DNA of 54,978 nucleotides from a bacterium (GTDB lineage: Bacteria; Patescibacteriota; Minisyncoccia; UBA6257; JAGOQP01), in contig JAKANP010000001.1 in the NCBI GenBank assembly GCA_021812345.1, positions 1-54,978 on the forward strand. Reading direction: 5' to 3'. This document shows positions 31,145 through 38,407 of this stretch, piece after piece. Both the position numbers and the translations under genes were made by a program. Position 1 is the first letter of the stretch, and every line of letters begins with the position of its first letter. Below the pieces are notes generated by a model. It saw nothing but the letters and a program-made list of their open reading frames with translations. It had not been told where the DNA came from and ran no database searches.

Positions 31145-31963
31145 ATGACAAAGGAAAAACAATCAAAAGCTCATAAACATTTTCTGGTCACTTATCCTAT
31201 ATCAACGGGGCAAAAATTATATTCTATTTTTGTAACACCGATGTTGGCGGTAATTCTTATAGTTTTAGCAATCAAAGTGTTTTCTCTTTTCCCCGGAGCT
31301 CCTCAGCCGATTATCTATGCTTCGGTGGTAAGAGCATTTTTTTACACATTTTTCCGACTTCTTGTGGCTTATATTTTTGCGATAATTATAGCTATTCCGC
31401 TGGCGCTTTTGGCGGATTCAAATCCAAGGGCGGAAAAATTTTTATTACCGACTTTTGATATTATAGAATCGGTTCCGGTGCTGGCATTCTTTCCTTTGAT
31501 TATAGCTATTTTTATAAAATACGGATCTTTTGAAATGGCGGCGATATTTATTTTATTCTTGGCAATGCTTTGGAATATTGTTTTCAGTTTAATCGGCGGA
31601 TTGAAAGTTGTCCCAAGCGACATAAAATCAGCCGCAAAAATTTTTGGCCTAAAAAGATTATCTTATTTTTGGGAGATGACAATGCCTTCCAGCGTTCCTT
31701 ATCTTATTACCGGATCTTTATTGGCTTGGGCTCAAGGATGGAACCTTATTATAGTGGCGGAAGTTCTTCATACCTACATACCCGGAGGAAATTCCAGTTC
31801 CGATTTATTCGGCATAGGCAGTATGTTGGTTAATTCCGCCGCTTCAAACGAGCAATCTCTTTTTATAATTGCCATCGTCACAATGATTGTTGGAATAGGA
31901 ATTATTAATTTTTTTGTTTGGCAAAAATTATTGCATTATGCGGAACGATTCAAATTTGAATAA
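31145..31963 (+). CDS. ABC transporter permease (SsuC/TauC-like)
   Basis: The 272-residue inner-membrane subunit has about six helices and the BPD-type permease signature with the EAA-like loop (AAKIFGLKRLSYFWEMTMPSSVPYL, about 160-185). It resembles permeases for sulfonate, taurine or nitrate uptake. I start it at ATG 31145 rather than the in-frame TTG at 31088, which would add an unlikely N-terminus. The ATPase gene overlaps its end by 26 bases. No substrate-binding protein is encoded nearby, so the substrate is open. Confidence 0.88.
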   Translation: MTKEKQSKAHKHFLVTYPISTGQKLYSIFVTPMLAVILIVLAIKVFSLFPGAPQPIIYASVVRAFFYTFFRLLVAYIFAIIIAIPLALLADSNPRAEKFLLPTFDIIESVPVLAFFPLIIAIFIKYGSFEMAAIFILFLAMLWNIVFSLIGGLKVVPSDIKSAAKIFGLKRLSYFWEMTMPSSVPYLITGSLLAWAQGWNLIIVAEVLHTYIPGGNSSSDLFGIGSMLVNSAASNEQSLFIIAIVTMIVGIGIINFFVWQKLLHYAERFKFE

Positions 31964-32666
31964 TATAATTGTTTTTGAAAAAGTCGGGAAAATATACGAA
32001 CCGCAAGGCGACGTCGCTTTAAAAAACGTAAGTTTTTCTGTTTCAAAAGGGGAGTTTGCCTGTATTATTGGTCCTTCAGGATGCGGTAAATCCACCATTT
32101 TAAAAATAATTTCCGGACTGGACAAAGAAAGTTCCGGCGACATCATCATTCCAAAAAATATTTCGATGGTTTTTCAAAACGGAGCTCTTTTCCCGTGGCT
32201 TACCGCTTATGAAAATGTTGCTTTGGGCGCAAGAGTAAAACAACAAGACAAATATGAAATTGATTTTATCTGTCAGAAATACATAAAAATGATGAAACTT
32301 TCCGAATTTGCCGATAAATATCCAAGAGAACTTTCGGGCGGTCAGCGACAAAGGGTGGGAATTGCCCGGGCGCTTGCTGTTGACCCGGATGTTTTACTTT
32401 TGGACGAGCCGTTTTCGGCGTTGGATGCCAAAATCACCGAAGAGCTTCATCAGGATATTTTAAGCATGTGGCAACAAACTCAAAAAACTATTGTTATGGT
32501 TTCTCATTCAATAGAAGAAGCCGCCGCTTTAGCCGATAAAATAATTTTAATGAAAACAGGATTAATTCAAAAAGAATTTAAAATAAACTTATCAAGACCT
32601 CGCCATGAACAGGCCCCAAGTTTTCAGGAGTTGGTCAATCAAATCAGAAGAGAATTTTTTAAATAA
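31938..32666 (+). CDS. ABC transporter ATP-binding protein (SsuB/TauB-like)
   Basis: The 242-residue ATPase has Walker A GPSGCGKST (about 45-53), a Q-loop in MVFQNGALFPWLT, the signature LSGGQRQRVGIARAL, Walker B LLLDEPFSALD and the H-loop MVSHSIEEA. It energises the permease encoded just upstream, with which it overlaps by 26 bases. ATG 31938 is chosen over TTG 31914 because it gives the usual N-terminus. The SsuB/TauB-type likeness (LFPWLTAYENVALG) points to small anionic or organic substrates, which is inference. Confidence 0.93.
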   Translation: MRNDSNLNNIIVFEKVGKIYEPQGDVALKNVSFSVSKGEFACIIGPSGCGKSTILKIISGLDKESSGDIIIPKNISMVFQNGALFPWLTAYENVALGARVKQQDKYEIDFICQKYIKMMKLSEFADKYPRELSGGQRQRVGIARALAVDPDVLLLDEPFSALDAKITEELHQDILSMWQQTQKTIVMVSHSIEEAAALADKIILMKTGLIQKEFKINLSRPRHEQAPSFQELVNQIRREFFK

Positions 32667-32669
32667 TAT

Positions 32670-33164
32670 TTATTTTAAAACAATAAATAGAACTATCGCG
32701 ATAATTGCGACTTGAGAAAATATTCCCCAAAAAACCGATGGTTTTATTTCTATAATTTGATGAACCGCAAAATGTATTTTTTGAATTGATTTTAAAAACT
32801 TTGTTTTAAAAATCCAATACGCAAACTGCAGGGCATCGGGAAACATTCCCGCAAATGCTCCCATCAGCGCTATTTCTTGGTTTTTCAATCCGTCTTTTGA
32901 AAAAATCAAAAACGACAAAACAAATCCTAAAATTAAATCAATCAAAACTTTTAATAAGTCGATTATAAAATCTTTTCCGAATTTTACTCCTCCATTGAGC
33001 GGATCTTCGGGATTTTTTTTGTGTGATTTTATTTTATAATCCCAATGAGGAATCGCATCCAGAACAAAGTGGCTTAAAAAAGCGGCGCAAAATCCCAATA
33101 TCGGATTTGATGGAAAAAGTTCGGCTACTGCGGCACCAACTACGGCATGAGTTGTTAGTATCAT
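32670..33164 (-). CDS. Membrane protein resembling the YdjM/DUF457 family
   Basis: The 164-residue protein begins THAVVGAAVAELFPSN and has LSHFVLDAIPHWDYK near residues 30-44. The paired His/Asp motifs in the first third recall membrane-bound YdjM-type (DUF457) proteins, which are predicted metal-dependent hydrolases. About four membrane helices follow. The family match is by motif only, and no function is established. It lies 13 bases after the stop of the upstream DUF4015 gene, so the two probably form one unit. Confidence 0.7.
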   Translation of the reverse strand: MILTTHAVVGAAVAELFPSNPILGFCAAFLSHFVLDAIPHWDYKIKSHKKNPEDPLNGGVKFGKDFIIDLLKVLIDLILGFVLSFLIFSKDGLKNQEIALMGAFAGMFPDALQFAYWIFKTKFLKSIQKIHFAVHQIIEIKPSVFWGIFSQVAIIAIVLFIVLK

Positions 33165-33177
33165 GATTTGTTAAATA

Positions 33178-34392
33178 TTAATGCGATATTTTTTCTGTTG
33201 TCGTGGAAGTTGAAGTTTCGGTTTTTAAGATTTTATTTTTTAAAGTTGTTGAGGCGGTTGTGGTTGAAATAATTGGCGGGACTGATGTGGGAGAGGGCGC
33301 GACTCCGGCAAAATCTTTGTAATTGGAAAATCCGTTCCATAGCGCCCATCCGACACCGCCGGCATCATCGCAGGCCTTTATCTGATCTTGAATATCTTGA
33401 GCGGTATAAACTCTTAATTTCCATGGAGAGATCGATTCAATATCGAATGCCTGCACCCAACATCTTAATCCGGCTATTTTCAGGGGATCATTTTTTATTT
33501 TTGACAACCCTTTTTCCAATGATTGATAAACTATCTGATAGGGATGGTTTCCCGGATCTTTTATACCCAATGAGCCGATAGCCCAATGGGAAGGATAAGT
33601 CATCGGCATCACATAATCAAAATTTTCAAAAGCATCTTTTGGGTTTTGACCGATGCCTTTTTCCGGATCGACAAAGGTCGTTCCGAAAATATCGGCTGAA
33701 ATAGGCCGTCCGTATTTTTGTCTCACTTCCGTATTTAAAAATTCAAAAAAAGATTTTATCACCGGCTCTCTTTGTTCTATCGGAGTCTGACTTTGAGCTT
33801 CATCGGGTCCTCCATAACGGACATAGTCGTAATTAATTTCGTCAAACCCAAGGTCAATGGCTTCTTTGGAAACTTCCGCTATTTGATTCCACCTGTCTTT
33901 TGAGCTCGGGTCATACCAGGGGGAGTTGGGTTCGTTTTCGTTCATTTTAAAAGAGACAATTCTGGCAATAAGATAAAATCCTTTGTCGTGCAGTTGAGAT
34001 AAAATTGTTTTTATTTTGTTATCTGAAAAATCAAAAATTCCGCCGTTGCTTGAACGAATATCGACAACTAAAGAATTTATCCCGTTTCTTTGAGCCGCAA
34101 GAATAATTTGATTTAATTTCCCGATTGATTCAAAGGAATAATAAGTCACGTAAAAAGCCTTGAGAGTTTTTGGCGTATCAAGATGAATGACTTTTATGTT
34201 ATTTTGCGTGTTTATGTCCGCTAGCGCCAAAGCTTGAATGTTATTGGTTGAGTGGTTTTCAATGGGCGATGTCGGCGTAAGCGGAAGCGTAGCGGAATTT
34301 TTTTGATAAATAAGATTGTTTTTTGTCTGAAAAATTTCTTTTGCCGCTAACAAAACCAAAGCTAAGAATATTATAGTGTAGGTAGTTTTCAT
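33178..34392 (-). CDS. DUF4015-type putative glycoside hydrolase, second paralogue
   Basis: The 404-residue chain has an N-terminal membrane segment or signal (about 3-18), a spacer of about 65 residues, the DUF4015 domain (about 85-360) and a Ser/Thr-rich tail (about 365-404). It shares GFDEINYDYVRYGGP, TPIEQREP, ADIFGTTFVDPE and MPMTYPSHWAIGS with the protein at 641-1582, so the two arose by duplication, though flanking regions differ. It probably acts on cell-surface or extracellular polysaccharide. A modest promoter (TTGTAA-16-TAGTAT) lies upstream on the minus strand. Confidence 0.82.
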   Translation of the reverse strand: MKTTYTIIFLALVLLAAKEIFQTKNNLIYQKNSATLPLTPTSPIENHSTNNIQALALADINTQNNIKVIHLDTPKTLKAFYVTYYSFESIGKLNQIILAAQRNGINSLVVDIRSSNGGIFDFSDNKIKTILSQLHDKGFYLIARIVSFKMNENEPNSPWYDPSSKDRWNQIAEVSKEAIDLGFDEINYDYVRYGGPDEAQSQTPIEQREPVIKSFFEFLNTEVRQKYGRPISADIFGTTFVDPEKGIGQNPKDAFENFDYVMPMTYPSHWAIGSLGIKDPGNHPYQIVYQSLEKGLSKIKNDPLKIAGLRCWVQAFDIESISPWKLRVYTAQDIQDQIKACDDAGGVGWALWNGFSNYKDFAGVAPSPTSVPPIISTTTASTTLKNKILKTETSTSTTTEKISH

Positions 34393-34447
34393 AATTTTAA
34401 CGAATATCTAATACTATCACGAGAAGTGGAGTTTACAAATTTTTTTA

Positions 34448-34456
34448 TGGTATAAT
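34448..34456 (+). promoter_or_regulatory. Extended -10 promoter of the Cys-rich mini-protein gene, leaderless
   Basis: TGGTATAAT (TATAAT at 34451-34456) lies six bases before ATG 34463. Confidence 0.65.
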
Positions 34457-34462
34457 TGATTT

Positions 34463-34636
34463 ATGCTTGAAAAGAAAATTTGCCAAAAATGCGGAGGTCC
34501 GACAGAGGGGCGCGTTTGTGTCCGTTGCGGTCAGGAAATGGCGGAATGCGATCCGTCCCATCCTTGCGGCATCGAATACTGCAAGGCAAAATGTTTGAAT
34601 TGCGGTAAATCGGAAGACAAGTGCGATTGTCGTTAA
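34463..34636 (+). CDS. 57-aa cysteine-rich zinc-ribbon-like mini-protein
   Basis: A complete frame encodes 57 residues with eleven cysteines, several as CxxC pairs (CQKC, CVRC, CLNC) and one CDC at the end. This density indicates zinc or another metal bound in two or three small ribbons. The start is supported by an extended -10 box directly upstream and by the even spread of Cys codons across the frame. No homologue comes to mind. It lies 51 bases before alr on the same strand and may be cotranscribed. Possible roles include RNA or protein binding, but none is proposed firmly. Confidence 0.7.
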   Translation: MLEKKICQKCGGPTEGRVCVRCGQEMAECDPSHPCGIEYCKAKCLNCGKSEDKCDCR

Positions 34637-34687
34637 TTTTTAATTGCCGGCGACATTTTAATTCGTTCGGCTTTGTTTTATTTTGAT

Positions 34688-35845
34688 ATGTATTTATTGA
34701 ATTGGTTCCGCAAATACAAAAATGTTTTTGATGACCCGTCAAAACGACTTTTAAAAATAGAAATAGATTCGGAAGCTTTATCAAATAATGTTTCCAGATT
34801 CAGAACCCTTTTCCCGCGCCATTATTTGGGCGTAGTTTTAAAAAGCAACGCCTACGGGCACGGCCTTAAGGAAATGGGAAAACTTTTGGATAAAAACAAG
34901 GAAGTCGATTGTTTTGTCGTTGATAGTTTGGTGGAGGCAAAAACATTGCGTGATAACGGAATAAAAAAACCGGTTATTATTTTGGGATACATTCCACAAA
35001 ATGCATTAAGACAATTAAAAAAAATAAAAGATGTCATATTAATAGTCAATTCCAAAGAACAGGCATTTATATTAAAAAATAAAATAAATTTTAAACTCAA
35101 AGTCCATATAAAAGTTGATACCGGAATGAATCGTCACGGCATTCCGGTTTCCGATTTGGTCGCAGTTATTGAAATTTTGCGTTCCAATAAAAAAATAAGC
35201 ATTGAAGGAATGATGTCTCATTTAGCGGATGCCGACGGACTAAGCGGAGTTTCCACTCAGATGCAAATTCAACAGTGGCGCGCGGCTCTGGCTATTTATA
35301 GAAAAATTATCGGTCACAGGAAGGGGATTTTTCATTTTGCGGCAACTGCCGGTTCAAGATATTCGGGAATGGCGGAAAATAATTTAATTAGGGCGGGCAT
35401 AGGAGTTTATGGTTTTGACAATACTCAAGATAACAGATTGAAAGTTCTGCCCGTTCTTTCGTTTTGGTCAAAAATCGCCAACATTAAAAAAATAAAAAAA
35501 GGGGAGAGAGTCGGATATAATTTCACTTATATAGCTCCAAAGGATATGACTATTGCCGTTGTTCCTTGCGGATACTATGAAGGAATCCCAAGGTCTTTAA
35601 GCAACATCGGATATTTTTATTATAAAAATATTCCGTTGCCGATAATTGGAATGATTAGTATGAATTTAACGGTTGTTGATATTTCTGATATTAAGGAGCC
35701 GATTTATCTGGAAGATGAAATTGAAATATATTCCGCCGATTTAAATAAATTAAATTCTGTTGGTAAGGTTGCCAAATTATGCAACACAATTCCTTATGAA
35801 ATTTTAGTGCGTTTAGCGCCGACCATAAAAAGAGTAATAAGATAA
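34688..35845 (+). CDS. alr: Alanine racemase
   Basis: Alr makes D-alanine for peptidoglycan. The PLP-binding lysine lies in VVLKSNAYGHG (about 52-62), with KVDTGMNRHG, MSHLADAD, GIGVYGF and the catalytic-tyrosine region VGYNFTY. The loop usually reading M-x-x-M-D-Q is MISMNLTVVD here. Length (385 residues from ATG 34688) is normal. ATG 34688 is preferred over TTG 34673, five codons earlier. It supplies the substrate for the D-Ala-D-Ala pathway that the murF-like gene serves. Confidence 0.9.
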   Translation: MYLLNWFRKYKNVFDDPSKRLLKIEIDSEALSNNVSRFRTLFPRHYLGVVLKSNAYGHGLKEMGKLLDKNKEVDCFVVDSLVEAKTLRDNGIKKPVIILGYIPQNALRQLKKIKDVILIVNSKEQAFILKNKINFKLKVHIKVDTGMNRHGIPVSDLVAVIEILRSNKKISIEGMMSHLADADGLSGVSTQMQIQQWRAALAIYRKIIGHRKGIFHFAATAGSRYSGMAENNLIRAGIGVYGFDNTQDNRLKVLPVLSFWSKIANIKKIKKGERVGYNFTYIAPKDMTIAVVPCGYYEGIPRSLSNIGYFYYKNIPLPIIGMISMNLTVVDISDIKEPIYLEDEIEIYSADLNKLNSVGKVAKLCNTIPYEILVRLAPTIKRVIR

Positions 35846-35852
35846 TATATTA

Positions 35853-35999
35853 ACAAATCCTCCGTCCTTCGACTCCGCTCAGGACAAGCTCCCTCCTTCG
35901 CTAAATCTACGGAGGGCGAGCAAAATACTAAATACTAAATACAAAATACAAAATACATTTTTTACAAATCCTCCGTCCTTCGACTTCGCTCAGGACAAG
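35853..35999. repeat. Pair of 36-bp direct repeats flanking a heptamer array
   Basis: Two 36-base copies (35853-35888 and 35964-35999) differ at one base and contain TCCTTCGACT(C/T)CGCTCAGGA. A related fragment with TTCGACAAGCTCAGGAC follows at 36003-36022. Between the copies lie five tandem AAATAC(T/A) heptamers (35923-35957). These look like REP-type intergenic repeats. No gene is present between alr and the pilin gene. Confidence 0.8.
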
Positions 36000-36116
36000 T
36001 CTCTTCGACAAGCTCAGGACACCTCCTTTAGAAAAGGAGGAATTATAGAAGTTATCCACTACCCCCCCTTAAAAAGTATGTTATTATCTATAATAAGATA
36101 AATAAAATATAAAAAA

Positions 36117-37310
36117 ATGTATCAAATAAGAAAGGAAGAATCTTTTACCCTTATTGAATTACTTGTCGTAATAGGTATTTTAGCTATTCTCACCGCAGCA
36201 GTTATTATCATCCTAAACCCCGCAGAATATCTCAAACAAACCAGAGATGTCACCAGAATGAATGACTTAGGTTCCATCAATCAAGCCTTAAATGTCTTAG
36301 AAACTCAAGGAGTAACCAGTTTTGGACTGGTTAACACCGTCTATGTCTCAATCCCTGATACCACCTCCACTTGCGCCAACTTAGGTCTTCCCACCCTCCC
36401 TTCCAATTATTCTTATCATTGTGTCTCCACCTCCACTCTCCAAAGTGTCAATGGAACAGGTTGGATTCCTGTGGACTTTACCCAATCTCCAACTCTTTCC
36501 TTCTCTTCTTTACCCATAGACCCCATCAACTCCACCTCTACAGGAGATTATTATACCTATACCTCAGGAGGATCTTGGGAACTGGATGCTATATTTGAAT
36601 CCAATAAATACAGAGATAATACCACCCTTACCAAATCCAATCTTCCCGGTGTCTATGCCAAAGGAAACAACTTAACTCTTTCTCCTATCTATAACACCAC
36701 AGGACTTGTGGGATACTGGCCTTTTGATGAAGGTTCGGGGACTATCGCTTATGACAAGAGTGGGAATGGGAATAATGGGACGTGGTATGGCACTCTTGGA
36801 AGTCAATGGATAGCAGGAAAGATCGGGGCATATGCCGGGTATTTTAATGGAAGTGACAATTACATAACAATTCCGTATAACAATTCATTTGATTCAAATG
36901 CAATCACTCTATCTGCTTGGGTATATAAACCACAAAATACGCCTTATCTTGGAATTGTTGGCCGAGGCAATGGTATTTCATATAACTTTTATCTCGGTGC
37001 TACTGGAGATGCTTTAAGATTTGATTTAAATTCTAATGGATTTACTAATTCCACATCAGTTGGAAATGATACTTGGACATATGTAGTAGCTACTTATGAT
37101 GGGGTCTCAAATATGATGATTTGTGTGAATGGAATATGTAACAATTATTCAGCTGGAAGTGTAAATATTTTATCTACCTCGACACTTTCTATGGGTACTG
37201 AGGGTTGTTGTGGGGGGCGTTATTGGGTCGGTTCATTAGACGATGTTCGCATCTATAATCGCGCTCTTTCCGCATCTGAAATTCAAGCTTTGTACAATGC
37301 AACTAAATAA
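36117..37310 (+). CDS. Type IV pilin-like protein with C-terminal LamG/concanavalin domain
   Basis: The 397 residues open with a class III/type IV prepilin signal, KEESFTLIELLVVIGILAIL, in which a serine takes the place of the usual Gly before the processing site. The glutamate at +5 is kept. A variable region (about 45-200) leads to a LamG-like jelly roll (about 205-395, GLVGYWPFDEGSG, FNGSDNYITIP, LDDVRIYNRALSASEIQ). Such fusions are common in Patescibacteria and probably display a binding domain on a pseudopilus. The first 600 bases are unusually C-rich on the coding strand, unlike neighbouring genes. Repeats flank both sides, suggesting a mobile or fast-evolving locus. Confidence 0.85.
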   Translation: MYQIRKEESFTLIELLVVIGILAILTAAVIIILNPAEYLKQTRDVTRMNDLGSINQALNVLETQGVTSFGLVNTVYVSIPDTTSTCANLGLPTLPSNYSYHCVSTSTLQSVNGTGWIPVDFTQSPTLSFSSLPIDPINSTSTGDYYTYTSGGSWELDAIFESNKYRDNTTLTKSNLPGVYAKGNNLTLSPIYNTTGLVGYWPFDEGSGTIAYDKSGNGNNGTWYGTLGSQWIAGKIGAYAGYFNGSDNYITIPYNNSFDSNAITLSAWVYKPQNTPYLGIVGRGNGISYNFYLGATGDALRFDLNSNGFTNSTSVGNDTWTYVVATYDGVSNMMICVNGICNNYSAGSVNILSTSTLSMGTEGCCGGRYWVGSLDDVRIYNRALSASEIQALYNATK

Positions 37311-37360
37311 TAAATAATAAAAAGAGAAGTTCTTCACTTCGTTCAGAATGACTCCTTGAT

Positions 37361-37465
37361 TGTCATTCCGAGCTTGACTTGTCGGGAGAGGAATCCAGAG
37401 ATCCCTCGTCACAGACTTCTCGGGATGACAAAGACCTTGGATTCCAAATCAAGTTTGGAATGACA
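37361..37465. repeat. REP-like inverted repeat after the pilin gene
   Basis: TGTCATTCC (37361-37369) is inverted as GGAATGACA (37457-37465), enclosing further partial repeats (TCGGGAGAGG and TTCTCGGGATGAC). The whole 37320-37470 stretch has this mosaic and no gene. Confidence 0.6.
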
Positions 37466-37496
37466 GATAAAATGTATTTTGCAGGTTTTTTTATTT

Positions 37497-37524
37497 TTGT
37501 TGTTTATTAATATAATGATAAAAT
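37497..37524 (+). promoter_or_regulatory. Promoter of the 240-aa methyltransferase gene
   Basis: TTGTTG (37497-37502), 16-base spacer, TAAAAT (37519-37524), seven bases before ATG 37532. Confidence 0.5.
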
Positions 37525-37531
37525 ATAAAAT

Positions 37532-38254
37532 ATGGAAATAGAAAACTCACCACATAATCTAAAAGAAGAAAACAAAGACGATACGGAAAACAAAAAAATG
37601 GAATCAGAAATAACGGAATATATAAAAAATCTCGGGCTTTCTTGGAATGCGCTAAGTGGTAAAAAAATTCTTGAAATAGGTTCCGGTATGGGTGATTTTG
37701 GTTTGGTGGCAAAGAAAAAGAATATTGATGTTGTTTCGGTTGACCGATTTCCGGAATTGTATAAATACAGAGGAGGCATCAATAAGGGCATTAAATTTGT
37801 TAAAGCGGAAGCCGAAAAACTGCCGTTTACCGATAATTCCTTTGATTATGTTGTTTCTAGTGGGGCTCCTCCGACGCTTTCCGAGTCCAAAGAAGAATAT
37901 CTGGCTCAGTCAAAAGAATTGCTAAGAGTTTTAAAGGTGGGAGGAGAATTAAGAATCTTTCCGGCTCTCGTTAGAATTGGTAAATGGGACAGCAATGATG
38001 ATGGAGACGAAAGATATTTAAGTGATGAAAAAATTTCCGAAATGAGCAAAAATATTGTCAAAGAAATTTTGCCCGATGCTCAAGTCCAAAAAAACGGCAA
38101 TCAATTTGAATCTCGGCCTTGGTTTGAGGAATATTTTTTAATAAAAAAACCGCTTATTTTTTCAAAGCGGTTTTTATTTTTTGAAGAAATGCTTGAATTT
38201 ATTTGCAATATCAAAACAAAAACTCCAAAAAATAAAGACGATAGTTCCTATTAG
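37532..38254 (+). CDS. Class I SAM-dependent methyltransferase
   Basis: The 240-residue protein has a Methyltransf_11-like core. Motif I is ILEIGSGMGDFGL (about 49-61), motif II is the acidic VVSVDRF, then AEAEKLPFTDNSFDYVVSS and LLRVLKVGGELRIFP. The substrate is not evident. The last 35 or so codons are encoded across a strong terminator-like hairpin (38145-38175) and read unlike a folded domain. One fewer T in the run at 38133-38139 would end the protein at a TAA just before that hairpin, so the natural end may be there. Confidence 0.82.
   Translation: MEIENSPHNLKEENKDDTENKKMESEITEYIKNLGLSWNALSGKKILEIGSGMGDFGLVAKKKNIDVVSVDRFPELYKYRGGINKGIKFVKAEAEKLPFTDNSFDYVVSSGAPPTLSESKEEYLAQSKELLRVLKVGGELRIFPALVRIGKWDSNDDGDERYLSDEKISEMSKNIVKEILPDAQVQKNGNQFESRPWFEEYFLIKKPLIFSKRFLFFEEMLEFICNIKTKTPKNKDDSSY
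38145..38182 (+). terminator. Terminator-like hairpin inside the 3' end of the methyltransferase frame
   Basis: AAAAACCGCTT (38145-38155) pairs with AAGCGGTTTTT (38165-38175), followed by ATTTTTT. Confidence 0.7.
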
Positions 38255-38407
38255 TGAAATATGTTTTGAGTCGCTGTCACCGGTCATTTTGTCCATCCAA
38301 TTTTCTTAGTAAATTTTATATTTCAAATCCGAAGAAATCAATTTTTTTATTTTTGATTTTTGCTTTAAAAAAAGCTACAATCTTTCTTATAATTTAAATT
38401 ATTTTTA

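Noticed and set aside
36053-36060. TTATCCACT as a DnaA site before the pilin gene
   Set aside because: A single imperfect site in repeat-rich DNA has little meaning.
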